In this document: positions 8,426-16,234 of the stretch, one piece after another
Numbering within the stretch: position 1 is the first letter of the stretch
How the letters are laid out: every line of letters begins with the position of its first letter
Assembly (NCBI GenBank): GCA_023426245.1
Contig: JAFABB010000037.1
Span: forward strand, 13,551 to 77,550
DNA: 64,000 nt
Source of the DNA: Bacillota bacterium
GTDB lineage: Bacteria; Bacillota; UBA4882; UBA8346
Direction: 5' to 3'
Notes under the pieces: generated by a model
What the model saw: only the letters and a program-made list of their open reading frames with translations
Database searches by the model: none
Told to the model about the DNA's origin: nothing
Made by a program: the position numbers and the translations under genes

Positions 8426-8665
8426 TTATTCACAGGCAAACTTTCTATATAAAACGTGTCCTGACTTAAATCCGCTCCACATTTCCATCCAATTGTTCCC
8501 TTCTATAAAAAAATTATTAAATTCTTTCAAGTCATTTAATGGTTGAAAAACTGGATAATGAAGATATGGTTTCATATCAAAAACTTTTTCCTCATCATTG
8601 GTAAATTTTATTAAAAGTTTATGCTCATCTAAAACCTTGGCTTCTTTAATATTGGGACTTTGCAT
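8426..8665 (-). CDS. DUF2442-like small protein
   Basis: Seventy-nine residues. The opening PNIKEAKVLDEHKLLIKF, then VFDMKPYLHYPVFQPL and the C-terminal LY resemble DUF2442, a family of small proteins of unknown role often found beside DUF4160 proteins or in mobile gene cassettes. No DUF4160 partner is present here, and the WPNGADL-type stretch typical of the family's end is poorly conserved. It lies alone between palindromic elements H and A, on the same strand as the other cassette-like genes. Function unknown. Confidence 0.6.
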   Translation of the reverse strand: MQSPNIKEAKVLDEHKLLIKFTNDEEKVFDMKPYLHYPVFQPLNDLKEFNNFFIEGNNWMEMWSGFKSGHVLYRKFACE

Positions 8666-8823
8666 TAAAATTACCTCTTTGCCAGCTCCCCCATTGGATT
8701 CTCCTCATCTTTCTTACTTTATCATTATATACATAAAAGCATAAACTAACAACATTATTTTCCAGCGAAACCGTTCGTCATTTCAAAGGGGCAGGAAACC
8801 CGGACATTCCTATGCCAAGTGTT

Positions 8824-9022
8824 GTGTAACGTCTCCGCGTTACTGACGTCGATACAGCTTAGTGGCGAGGCCGACTCGGTTTTGAAAATGTGGGCAAGAC
8901 TACTTCATGAACAAACATCATTGAAATACATCCTGAATTGACGGCTTCTTCGAGTTAACTTTTTTTGACCATCCGAGCCCCGACTAATCTCTGAAGCATG
9001 GCACATCAACCCTGTATTGAAA
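8824..9022 (-). repeat. attC-like palindromic element A
   Basis: Best-preserved copy of the array repeat. On the minus strand it opens with AATACAGGGTTGATG, carries the block TAGTCGGGGCTCGG and an AT-rich middle hairpin (TTCAGGATG...), then the palindrome around GTCGGCCTCGCCACTAAGC, and ends at GACGTTA. Sequence beyond GTTA differs in every copy, marking the element boundary. It separates the GNAT gene from the DUF2442-like gene; no other gene lies in this 380-bp gap. Confidence 0.75.
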
Positions 9023-9046
9023 CGGTCATGGAAGGCCGCACCTAAA

Positions 9047-9787
9047 TTAACCGTTTTTCTTTCTGTACCAATACCTATAAATTTCTTCAAACCCCAGTTT
9101 TCGATAAAGATTTTCCGCAGGGGCGTTACCTACCACTACTGATAAATATGCATTTTCTATTTTCTCATCCGTTGCGGCGCTCAGAATCCCGTCCATTATG
9201 TCTTGACCCCATCCTTTACCCCTATAATTTTTATCAACAATAACATCAAAAATCCCAATATAACCCCTTTCGATTGCACCATAACCACAGCCAACGATTT
9301 TATCATCAATTTTTTTCCTTACAGCAATAACTTGCCCAAGAATATTATGCAAAACCGCTTTGGCAGTTCTTTGATATATTTCATTTTTTAAGCTTGAACA
9401 ATTTACAAAATCCTTAAACCAATCATCATTGAATACATTTTCTATCAAAATTCCTTCAGGTTTTCGGTATTGATAATGACTCATCTCCAATACTCTTACT
9501 GAAGTTTCATCCAATCGAATATAGTTTCTTTTTTCCAACTCATTATCAATTCCCTGCGGATGACTATCATGGGTCAACTTAAAAATTACCGGTAAATTTT
9601 GTTTTTGATATTCATTTTCACATTTTTCAATCTTCTCTTGCAATTGCAAGGTGGAATGATAGAGTGGATTTATCGAATTGGATCTTTTAGTATAACCATT
9701 GGCAAATCTCAAGAGCCAACCATCATACAGCTTTGTTTGAAGTGCCGGCCATGCATTCAGTGATAGTTCTTCCAATATTTTTATCAC
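9047..9787 (-). CDS. GNAT-family N-acetyltransferase
   Basis: Predicted acetyl-CoA-dependent acyltransferase, 246 residues. The C-terminal half (about 110-245) is a GNAT fold with the acetyl-CoA loop RGKGWG (189-194) after the beta strand IGIFDVIV, followed by VVVGNAPAENLYRKLGFEE. The N-terminal half looks like a degenerate second GNAT-like domain, a two-domain layout seen in several acetyltransferases of unknown substrate. It forms a single-gene unit between palindromic elements I and A. Such enzymes are common cargo of integron-type cassettes. Substrate cannot be told from the sequence. Confidence 0.88.
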   Translation of the reverse strand: MIKILEELSLNAWPALQTKLYDGWLLRFANGYTKRSNSINPLYHSTLQLQEKIEKCENEYQKQNLPVIFKLTHDSHPQGIDNELEKRNYIRLDETSVRVLEMSHYQYRKPEGILIENVFNDDWFKDFVNCSSLKNEIYQRTAKAVLHNILGQVIAVRKKIDDKIVGCGYGAIERGYIGIFDVIVDKNYRGKGWGQDIMDGILSAATDEKIENAYLSVVVGNAPAENLYRKLGFEEIYRYWYRKKNG

Positions 9788-9837
9788 TGGTTTCCCTCAC
9801 TTCCATTATGATTTTTTGCCGGTCACGATGACGGGCA

Positions 9838-9858
9838 ACACTGTGTTATATGAAGTAT
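9838..9858 (-). repeat. Fragment of the array element (element I)
   Basis: On the minus strand CATATAACACAGTGTTGCCC matches the conserved opening of the other elements (compare CACATAACACAGGG in element E). Only this end is present in the 109-bp gap between the GNAT gene and the next gene; the palindromic body is missing. Confidence 0.45.
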
Positions 9859-9896
9859 TTGTCGCAATAGGCAAAGCGTCATTATTACTATCAATT

Positions 9897-10550
9897 TTAT
9901 TTTATAAGTTCAATTGTTGATTTTAAAATAGTCCCTTCAATTTTATATATATACCAGTTAGATTTTATTTTCTTTAAGTAATAATTATCAACATTATTAA
10001 TACTTAAAACAAAATCTAAAAATTTAGTGTTATTTAACTTAGCTTGATTGGAATTCTTTATTTTATAATCTCTAACAAGATTTTTTAAATTATAATCTCC
10101 ATATTCACTTAAATTAGTTGTTACTTTACTTCGATAAAAAACCTTACATACCGCTTCGTCTAGGCCTTTTTTAACTACTTGCATTTTATCAACTTTTACA
10201 TCTTGAAAATTAGAAAACAAGATTTGATAATCTTCCGAATACCACGAACATTTTTTTACTAATCCACGGTTAACTGTTAGAAGTTTACCAGTTAATATAT
10301 TTTCAAATTCCGAAATTACTTTATTTTGTAAGTAAGCATCTGCTTTCTCTATTCCCATGGAAGTTAATTTTTTATAATTCTTCTTTGTAAAAGCCCAAAA
10401 ATCATTACCCATATTTAAGCAAGTATAAACAGTTCTCTTAATTAAAATATCATCTTTCAAATTAATGCTATTATAAAAATACACACCTATAAATGTTAAT
10501 AAAAAAACAGTAATAACTCCGACCCCAATAAAAGCTCTTTTTATAACCAC
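9897..10550 (-). CDS. Membrane-anchored hypothetical protein
   Basis: Two hundred and seventeen residues, no family recognised. One N-terminal transmembrane segment (about 6-27, FIGVGVITVFLLTFIGVYFY) is followed by a lysine-rich, mostly polar extracytoplasmic part with paired Tyr/Lys and a Trp near the C-terminus. The start is GTG 10550 with AAAGGAG (10560-10566) 9 nt upstream; that ribosome-binding site falls on the very edge of element B, as in cassettes whose gene begins at the recombination boundary. The gene is markedly more A+T rich than the flanking metabolic genes, consistent with foreign origin. Confidence 0.75.
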   Translation of the reverse strand: MVIKRAFIGVGVITVFLLTFIGVYFYNSINLKDDILIKRTVYTCLNMGNDFWAFTKKNYKKLTSMGIEKADAYLQNKVISEFENILTGKLLTVNRGLVKKCSWYSEDYQILFSNFQDVKVDKMQVVKKGLDEAVCKVFYRSKVTTNLSEYGDYNLKNLVRDYKIKNSNQAKLNNTKFLDFVLSINNVDNYYLKKIKSNWYIYKIEGTILKSTIELIK

Positions 10551-10564
10551 AGAACCACACTCCT

Positions 10565-10748
10565 TTAACCCGCCTGGGCTAGTGGCGACGCCGACTTGGT
10601 CTTAAATATAGGCGAGACAACTTCGTGAAAAAACTTCATTGCAATCCATCATGATTTGACATCTTCTTCGAGTAAAATTTCTTTGACTATCCGGGCCCCG
10701 AAGCAGGAACGGGCTAATCTCCGACATACAAGCCCTGTATAGCGGTTA
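10565..10748 (-). repeat. attC-like palindromic element B (one end truncated)
   Basis: Minus strand: CTATACAGGGCTTG opening, then the CCTGCTTCGGGGCCCGG block, the TTTGACTC-like and TTCATGAT-like middle, and the AGTCGGCGTCGCCACTAG core. It breaks off at GGGTTAAAGG without the usual CGGGGACGTTA end. It separates the GrpB gene from the 9897-10550 gene. Confidence 0.7.
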
Positions 10749-10819
10749 TTCCCTTTCACGCCGGCCGAACCACGGAAGGTTGGATGGTCGACATCTATGA
10801 GAATACCACTATAAAATGT

Positions 10820-11329
10820 TTACTGCTTTGACACTACATCCAAAATAAACTTACCTTTTCCTGCTGTATATTTTTCACGGGAATCTGGATATTTTTTAGC
10901 TAAATCTTCTTTTAACTGTTCATATTCTTTTATTAAAGCCGGATTATTTTTAAGAGCATCACGAAACTTAATGTTATGAATCCAGTTGTTTTTTCCGTAT
11001 TCTACTACATGGATTAAGTGAGTTGTGATGTCTTTACCTTTTCTAAATGTATAATCATTAGGAATTCCTGCCCAATGCGCATAAATATAGCCTGCTTCTT
11101 GCATTTTGCTAATCACTTGATCAATATCGCTAAAAGATTTTAAACCAACCAGAATATCAATAATCGGTTTTGCCTTTAGCCCCGCTATAGACGTACTGCC
11201 GAAATGTTGAATATCAATTACCGAATCACCCAAAACACTTTTAATTAATTTCGATTCATCATTAAAGTATAAATGCCATTCGCTATCGTATTCTTCAAGC
11301 ATTACCTTTTTAGAATCAAGTCCCAACAT
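10820..11329 (-). CDS. GrpB/UPF0157 family protein (nucleotidyltransferase-like)
   Basis: About 169 residues of the GrpB family, a nucleotidyltransferase-fold group of uncertain substrate. Typical stretches are YDSEWHLYFNDESKLI, the catalytic-type HFGSTSIAGLKAKPIIDI (GS motif with downstream Asp) and HLIHVVEYG. I place the start at ATG 11329, preceded by AGGGGTGA; a longer in-frame opening to 11362 looks untranslated. It lies alone between elements C and B. GrpB proteins are often carried on mobile elements and cassette arrays; the cellular role is unknown. Confidence 0.88.
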   Translation of the reverse strand: MLGLDSKKVMLEEYDSEWHLYFNDESKLIKSVLGDSVIDIQHFGSTSIAGLKAKPIIDILVGLKSFSDIDQVISKMQEAGYIYAHWAGIPNDYTFRKGKDITTHLIHVVEYGKNNWIHNIKFRDALKNNPALIKEYEQLKEDLAKKYPDSREKYTAGKGKFILDVVSKQ

Positions 11330-11390
11330 TTGGCTCACCCCTATCCTCGAATTTGTTTTCAAACTGGACGATCCACGAGGCTCAGTATGT

Positions 11391-11510
11391 CACCTAACGT
11401 CCCCGCACTCAAGATGTCGCCGGACCTTAGTGACACTTCGACTTAAGTTCGTCGATGGGGTCGCGCCTACCTCATGAACCTTCATCTTAGAAATCACTTT
11501 GTGATTCAAC
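11391..11510 (-). repeat. attC-like palindromic element C (half element)
   Basis: Minus strand: an AT-rich hairpin (GAATCACAAAGTGATTC) and the segment GGTTCATGAGGTAGGCGCGAC lead into the palindrome with TCACTAAGGTCCGGCGACATC. It ends GAGTGCGGGGACGTTAGG. The opening ACAGGG block of the family is absent, replaced by the 11589-11817 repeat. Confidence 0.65.
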
Positions 11511-11588
11511 CTTTTATTTCAAACTATATATGTTGAATTAAATTTTGTTGTTGTCAGAAATCACTGTTAGAAAGTGAACCCTATTTGA

Positions 11589-11817
11589 CCTAACCCTTGC
11601 CCTTCCCCTTGTGAAGTAAAACAAGTTGTTGATTCAAGTGGAAGGGTAACCCTAGCCGATGTCCCCTAAATCCTTTAGACCCCAAAGGCATCGGTTACTC
11701 TCCCACTTCAGGGGGAGAGCGAGAGTGAGGTCTCGACCAACTGTCGGCCTAGGCATAACCCAGATTTTTCCGTTTCTTTTGGCTTTTGGTCAAATTATTT
11801 ATTTCAACTCATATAGA
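11589..11817. repeat. About 230-bp dispersed repeat, copy 1
   Basis: Shares long near-identical blocks with 57668-57914, including CAAGTGGAAGGGTAACCC, CTAGCCGATGTC, TCGGTTACTCTCCC, TTCAGGGGGAGAGCGAG and CTTTTGGCTTTTGGTCAAAT. It contains nested palindromic segments (CCTAAATCCTTTAG; CTCTCCC/GGGAGAG). No open frame is conserved between copies, so it is non-coding or a remnant. It fills part of the 480-bp gap before the GrpB gene. Confidence 0.75.
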
Positions 11818-12243
11818 ATCTAAACTTGCAGGATCAAAGCCTTCTTCCTGTACTTTAAATTCCAAGATTAATTCATTTTCACTGGAATACTCTTTATCAA
11901 TCACAAAGAAGCCGTTCTCCCTATGTATTTTTTCTTCAATCACTTTTGAAAGATTGGCAAAATCATCAATCCTGCCATAAACCGCATCCTTTGTAATCAT
12001 TGGTTTATCCCATGTAACAATTTTCAAATCCATATAAGGCCCAAAGTGCTCATGTTCTGAAATCATCTTATTTTTGGGGTTCTGAACATACTGTTTAAGC
12101 AACTTACAAAAATTTAACAGACCAGACTTTGAACCCGCTAATGTCCATTTTTTTTCGTCATTTTCGTAGTAAAACCCCAATTGTCTCCATTCATCTATCG
12201 TAGCTTGCCTTATCTTTTCATTACTTATTTTTATCACCCTCAT
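11809..12243 (-). CDS. Hypothetical protein, immunity-like
   Basis: One hundred and forty-four residues, family not recognised with certainty. The acidic, aromatic-rich composition (FYYENDEKKW, HEHFGPYMDLKIVTW, GRIDDFANLSKVIEEK) and small size are typical of orphan immunity or effector-modifying proteins, but no diagnostic motif is seen. It is a single-gene unit on the minus strand between elements D and C, and its stop codon lies at the edge of the 11589-11817 repeat. Function unknown. Confidence 0.72.
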   Translation of the reverse strand: MRVIKISNEKIRQATIDEWRQLGFYYENDEKKWTLAGSKSGLLNFCKLLKQYVQNPKNKMISEHEHFGPYMDLKIVTWDKPMITKDAVYGRIDDFANLSKVIEEKIHRENGFFVIDKEYSSENELILEFKVQEEGFDPASLDSI

Positions 12244-12292
12244 TATATAGCGGTCATGGAAGCCGCTTTTGGCCTAACTTAGACAATGACGG

Positions 12293-12462
12293 ATAACGTT
12301 CCCCCGTTCTTGATGTTTTCAAAATCTAGCGGCGACGCCGACTTGGTTTTAAAAATATGGGTGGAACCGCTTCATGAATAAACTTCATTGAAATTCATCA
12401 TGAATTGACACTTCTTCGGGTTAACTTTCTTTGACTATCCGAGCCTCGAAGCAGGAACGGAG
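12293..12462 (-). repeat. attC-like palindromic element D
   Basis: Minus strand: CCTGCTTCGAGGCTCGGATA, AAAGAAAGTTAACCCGAAG, TCATGATGAATTTCAATGAAG, then the CAAGTCGGCGTCGCCGC palindrome and the end GGGGGAACGTTATCC. A GTTAGGCC follows 20 bp later (12271-12278). It separates the C45-type gene from the 11809-12243 gene. Confidence 0.75.
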
Positions 12463-12534
12463 CTGTTCTACGAGCGTATGGTCGGCAAACAGTTGAAGGC
12501 ACCACGGATGGTAGCCGCTTTCAAACTTATAATA

Positions 12535-13800
12535 TTACAATTTAATCACATTACCTAAATTTACTAACAAGATTATCTCCAAAACTTGAGTAAATATCAA
12601 AAAAATGTAATAAATTCGTTTACTCAACATCCAATATTTCCTTTGCCATAAAATAATTAAAAATATTATTTCACCTGTAATCAAAATTGTCATTATGATA
12701 GGGAATAAACCAATAGACAATCCAAAAATACTCAGTCCGTATTTTGATATTAGAAGTGCATATTGGGTTATATAATATAGTAGCAATAAAGCAATAATAC
12801 AATTCGATACAACAACTAATCGAGCAACTAAAGAAATTCTCTTGTTTTGAACCGGTTCATCTGTTTTATGTTTCCGAATTCTTTTACAGTAGGCTGTTGG
12901 ATATTTTATAAATGGAGAAAATAAAACAACCATGAAAAAAAATATTATTATCCTGTGTGTGGTTGAGTAAACATTTTTTTGATAATTAACAACAAAATTT
13001 TTCTGATTTTTCGGGAATAACTCGGAAAGTTTATCGAAATGCTTTCCTTTTCTTAATTCATCAGCAAATTTAAACTTAACGACATAATCATAATTACTTT
13101 GATTATAAACATAAACTTCTCCATTTTTTAAATCGTAAATATTTGAATAAACCGTCTTATATTGTTGCCGGGAGGCTTCAAGCATTGTCCGAAAACGTTC
13201 AACTGTAATATTTTGATTATCTTTTTTAAAGAGTTGTTGTAAAGTCCACTCACCAACCCCTAATAGTTGATAGTTATTTTTCTTTCTAACAATTGAAATA
13301 TCATTTTCAGACCAATCCCAACCAATAATGGCTGAAACTCCATTCTTATCAACGAACATAAATTTTGCATAACCTAAATTAGGTTCATTATATTTCCGAT
13401 AAAGAATTATAGCCTGATCTACTGTTGAACATTCTTCTAATATTTTCTCCGCAAGGTTCCCTTTATAATTTAACTTCTTCGAAACAGGGGGCGCATAGGT
13501 TATATTAGTAACTCGTACAGCATCATAAAACAAACCCCGTTCGTTCATTCCGCCTTGAGGAAAAGCGGTAAAATATCCAAAAAAGATTCGCCCAAACTTA
13601 CCTTTTTCTGCTGGCAAAAAACAAACTCCGGTATTTGTGTCATTCCAGTCTTCGTTATTTCCAACTAAGACAGTGTCAGCATTCGAAGCATTAAAAATTG
13701 TACACCCCAACGTATTGCCAGCAAGCGAAAGCAATAATGAAAATGACATAAAAAATATGGAGTATGTTTTAATTTTATTGAATATCTTCATAAAAATCAC
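12535..13800 (-). CDS. C45/choloylglycine-type Ntn amidohydrolase fused to a membrane domain
   Basis: About 421 residues. An N-terminal signal segment (about 12-31) ends directly before GCTIF, placing Cys33 at the position of the catalytic N-terminal nucleophile of Ntn-hydrolases in the C45/linear amide C-N hydrolase group. The following VLVGNNEDW, GRIFFGYFTAFPQGGMNERGL and LEECSTVDQAI fit that family. Residues about 290-421 add four or five transmembrane helices, which is not part of the standard enzyme. The product probably acts at the outer face of the membrane on an amide-bonded substrate. It is a lone cassette-like gene between elements E and D, and strongly A+T rich. Confidence 0.78.
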   Translation of the reverse strand: MIFMKIFNKIKTYSIFFMSFSLLLSLAGNTLGCTIFNASNADTVLVGNNEDWNDTNTGVCFLPAEKGKFGRIFFGYFTAFPQGGMNERGLFYDAVRVTNITYAPPVSKKLNYKGNLAEKILEECSTVDQAIILYRKYNEPNLGYAKFMFVDKNGVSAIIGWDWSENDISIVRKKNNYQLLGVGEWTLQQLFKKDNQNITVERFRTMLEASRQQYKTVYSNIYDLKNGEVYVYNQSNYDYVVKFKFADELRKGKHFDKLSELFPKNQKNFVVNYQKNVYSTTHRIIIFFFMVVLFSPFIKYPTAYCKRIRKHKTDEPVQNKRISLVARLVVVSNCIIALLLLYYITQYALLISKYGLSIFGLSIGLFPIIMTILITGEIIFLIILWQRKYWMLSKRIYYIFLIFTQVLEIILLVNLGNVIKL

Positions 13801-13897
13801 CCACTTCCTATCCCATTAACCAGTCCACAAAAATCAAGCAAAACATCAATAATTATCCTTGATTTCCTCTCTACAAAAAACAATCCTTTACCGCTAG

Positions 13898-13912
13898 CCC
13901 GCACGATGCGGG
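13898..13912. repeat. Perfect CCCGCA/TGCGGG hairpin
   Basis: CCCGCA-CGA-TGCGGG, upstream of the C45-type gene and next to element E. No T-run on either side, so a structural part of the element flank rather than a clear terminator. Confidence 0.5.
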
Positions 13913-13931
13913 TATACACGCCATATGTCAT

Positions 13932-14107
13932 AGAACGTTGGGCGTTCCCAATGTTATCAAAGCAAGCTAACTCCTATCTTAGCTTTGATAATGTAGCGCG
14001 ATTCTTCGCGAATCAACTTCTTGAATGCATTTCGTGATACCAGTTGCTTCTTCGAATATTCATCTTCAAATTACCGCACCCGAAGCAGTAACCCTGTGTT
14101 ATGTGAA
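13932..14107 (-). repeat. attC-like palindromic element E
   Basis: Minus strand: ACATAACACAGGGTTACTGC opening, CTTCGGGTGCGG block, middle stretch TTCGAAGAAGCAACTGG, then a long central palindrome TTATCAAAGC...AGCTAA paired with TTAGCTTTGATAA. It ends near AACGTTCTATG. The central palindrome differs in sequence from elements A and D but folds the same way, so structure is conserved more than sequence. Confidence 0.7.
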
Positions 14108-14157
14108 GGATGGTCGCCCCGCGAAATCAAAGCCACTATGGATGATGGCGTCCTATA

Positions 14158-14670
14158 TTATTTATTTTCCGGGTATTTCTCATATGCTAATTTATTAATT
14201 TCATATTCTAATAAACCCTTCTTTCTTAACTCTCCACAATATGTTGCTCTTAACCCTGCTAAATCATCAAAAGGATGCCTTTTCAATATCTCTAAGTGTT
14301 CCTTTCTTTGCCATTCTCCCCATTCAGGGTTTAAAAAAGTTAATAATTCTTCTTGCTTTGCAAATGCAATTCTTCGGGAATCTTGGTTTTCAATTCTATT
14401 TTCTAACTCATATTGATAAGATAAATCAAAAGTAACCGAATTAAAAACCCAATAAAGAAGTTCTTGAATATTACTAGTTGATTTTCTATCCTGTTCTTGC
14501 CCTCTCTCAATAATTACATAATGGTATTGAAATTTATCCACTTCAATATGTGGATATGCAAAATCACGCGAATATCCATATGTAGGAAGCAAATCTTTAG
14601 GAGCTTTTATTAAATTTGATAAATTATTCACTTCAATCTCAATTTCGTTTAAAGTCAACAACCTACACAC
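14158..14670 (-). CDS. Imm63-like immunity protein
   Basis: One hundred and seventy residues. The central part YHYVIIERGQEQDRK, then ELLYWVFNSVTFDLSYQYEL, NRIENQDSRR and LLTFLNPEW matches the Imm63 family, intracellular immunity proteins normally encoded beside polymorphic (contact-dependent) toxins. No toxin gene is present nearby, so it is an orphan immunity gene. It is a minus-strand single-gene unit next to element E. Orphan immunity genes are a known kind of cassette cargo. Assignment is from motif recollection without alignment. Confidence 0.7.
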   Translation of the reverse strand: MCRLLTLNEIEIEVNNLSNLIKAPKDLLPTYGYSRDFAYPHIEVDKFQYHYVIIERGQEQDRKSTSNIQELLYWVFNSVTFDLSYQYELENRIENQDSRRIAFAKQEELLTFLNPEWGEWQRKEHLEILKRHPFDDLAGLRATYCGELRKKGLLEYEINKLAYEKYPENK

Positions 14671-14809
14671 TTTGAACTCCTTATTTATAATCGTACTAAG
14701 GTTTTAGCGCCATCTTTCACATAACTATTGCATTCCCACCTTATATCCCATACCCGCACCTATTTCAATCCGATACGGCACAAGTCGCCTATGAAATTTT
14801 AAAGGCCTG

Positions 14810-15034
14810 CTATGACTCATCTTTTATAATCAACCGTTCCAAAAGGCTCTGTATCGAACCGCTATTCTGTTTGCTTCCCTTTGGTAAATTCTTAATCTTA
14901 AATAATATTCTGTATTTACCTGTAATTTCCTGCCCTTCATCCGATTTACCGGGAATATTCAAATTATTGCTAATAAAATATCCTTTAAACCACTTTGGCT
15001 GCAACAGAAAAACACTCACCCGCCCTGAATCCAA
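14810..15034 (-). CDS. Doubtful small open frame in the array
   Basis: Seventy-four codons with plausible composition (FKGYFISNNLNIPGKSDEGQ) but no clear ribosome-binding site and no family. It lies in the 840-bp gap between the Imm63-like gene and the toxin-antitoxin pair, where a cassette gene would be expected. It may be a fragment of a decayed cassette gene. Confidence 0.25.
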   Translation of the reverse strand: MDSGRVSVFLLQPKWFKGYFISNNLNIPGKSDEGQEITGKYRILFKIKNLPKGSKQNSGSIQSLLERLIIKDES

Positions 15035-15139
15035 AAGTAGGCCCAGATTCCCAGGAGGTTTGTGCGCGACATCACTTTATCTTTCTCCAGAGTACAAACT
15101 ATGGGTTTTACGTTAATTTTTTTAGAATAAGTTGGCCCA

Positions 15140-15278
15140 AAAAGTTAACGAAGACAGGATTGATTTACAGGATTAAAACCTGGTAAAATTGAGCTGCTAA
15201 AAAACAAATCATTCGTAGGTGTTTTAAAAAAAATCCCGTAAATCCATCAAATCATGTCAATCCTGTTTCCGTTCTTTT
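15140..15278. repeat. Palindromic direct/inverted repeat, copy 1
   Basis: Holds ACAGGATTGATTTACAGGAT and its inverted partner AATCCCGTAAATCCATCAAA, ending CCTGTTTCCGTTCTTTTC. The right arm recurs in the same orientation at 16235-16301. It joins directly onto half element F. Confidence 0.65.
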
Positions 15279-15395
15279 CGTTAGGCGCGATTGTTTGTGA
15301 TTATACTTCTTCAATCAACTTCGTGATACAACTTGCTTCTTCGAATACTCATTTTAAAATCGCCGCGCCGAAACAGCAAACCCGTATTAGGTGTC
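15279..15395 (-). repeat. attC-like element F (half)
   Basis: Minus strand: ACACCTAATACGGGTTTGCT, TTCGGCGCGGCG and the CGAAGAAGCAAGTTGTATC block correspond to the opening half of element E. The rest of the palindrome is cut off where the 15140-15278 repeat begins, at GCGCCTAACGAAAAG. Confidence 0.6.
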
Positions 15396-15461
15396 GTGGG
15401 ACGCCCTCAGTTGAAGGACGAGCGGGGGATGGCGGCCGCTTTCAAATATGCTTTTTGATCT

Positions 15462-15491
15462 TTGAATGTTTTATCATTATTGTGATATAAT
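15462..15491 (+). promoter_or_regulatory. Promoter of the toxin-antitoxin pair
   Basis: TTGAAT (15462-15467), 18 bp, TATAAT (15486-15491), 32 bp before the antitoxin start. It gives this pair its own plus-strand promoter, opposite to the other cassette-like genes. Confidence 0.7.
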
Positions 15492-15523
15492 AAATACATC
15501 TTTAATGATAGGCGGTGGGTTCA

Positions 15524-15799
15524 ATGCCCGTAATCAAACCGGTTTCCGATTTGCGTAATAACTTCAATGAAATCTCCGAAATTTGTCACAAAGAACAAGA
15601 ACCAGTGTTTATCACTAAAAATGGTGAAGGAGATATGGTTGTTATGAGTATGGCTTTATATGAACAGCAGCAAGCCTTACTTGAATTATACCAAAAATTG
15701 GGTGAAGCCCAAGCCCAAAGTCTTGCCGGAATGCCTACAATTTCTCATCAAGACTTCATGAAAAAACTAAAGGATGAATTGGATGAAGAAAAAAAGTGA
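15524..15799 (+). CDS. Phd/YefM-family antitoxin
   Basis: About 91 residues. The N-terminus PVIKPVSDLRNNFNEISEIC with PVFITKNGEGDMVVMSM is the Phd/YefM DNA-binding fold, which binds its own operator and neutralises the partner toxin through the C-terminal tail. ATG 15524 is used (GGCGGTGGGTTC upstream); a GTG at 15515 would add three residues. The stop overlaps the toxin start, the usual arrangement for coupled translation. It is driven by the promoter at 15462-15491. The pair is the only plus-strand unit of the array, as often seen for toxin-antitoxin cassettes. Confidence 0.92.
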   Translation: MPVIKPVSDLRNNFNEISEICHKEQEPVFITKNGEGDMVVMSMALYEQQQALLELYQKLGEAQAQSLAGMPTISHQDFMKKLKDELDEEKK

Positions 15800-16088
15800 A
15801 GTTCGTTATCTTCCGGCTGCTCAACATGATTTAATCCGTATATTAAATTACATCAAGCAAGACAATCCAACTGCGGCTCTCAAACTAATCGCAGAAATCA
15901 ATGAAGTTATCTCCAGGCTTGAAGATTTTCCAAACATAGGCGTAACCCCAAAAGATCTCCACTTAAAAAGTCTTACCTATAAAATGCTTGTTATTGACAA
16001 TTATCTGGTGTTTTATGTAGTAAAAGACCAGATAATAGAAATCCGACGAATAATATACGGCAAACGAAAATATTCTTTTTTGCTTTAA
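15774..16088 (+). CDS. RelE/ParE-family toxin
   Basis: About 104 residues of the RelE/ParE fold: YLPAAQHDLIRILNYIK, then ISRLEDFPNIG, YKMLVIDNYLVFYVV and the C-terminal RRIIYGKRKY. Family members are ribosome-dependent mRNA interferases or gyrase poisons; the arginine/lysine-rich end and Tyr favour a RelE-like RNase, but ParE activity cannot be excluded. The frame overlaps the antitoxin by 26 bp; ATG 15783 is an alternative start. Its role in arrays is usually taken to be stabilisation of flanking cassettes. Confidence 0.9.
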   Translation: MNWMKKKSEVRYLPAAQHDLIRILNYIKQDNPTAALKLIAEINEVISRLEDFPNIGVTPKDLHLKSLTYKMLVIDNYLVFYVVKDQIIEIRRIIYGKRKYSFLL

Positions 16089-16149
16089 GACTTACTCTCC
16101 TCACCCAGCGGCCCCCGAAAGGCTGCGAAAACATCTTTTCCGCGCATGG

Positions 16150-16217
16150 CCATAACGTCACCGCACTCAAGACGTCCGTCCGGCTTAGTGGGCGACGCCG
16201 ACTTTACCGGACGGCGG
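16150..16217 (-). repeat. attC-like element G (half)
   Basis: Plus strand: CATAACGTCACCGCACTC, AAGACGTCCG, then CCGTCCGG paired with CCGGACGG around GGCGACGCCGAC. It is the same end of the element as in C, with the CGTTA boundary, but lacks the other half. It flanks the toxin-antitoxin pair on the right. Confidence 0.65.
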
Positions 16218-16234
16218 ATTCACAAGACCAAAAC

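Noticed and set aside
8905..9090. Minus-strand open frame of 61 codons
   Set aside because: It falls within palindromic element A and is not conserved in the other copies.
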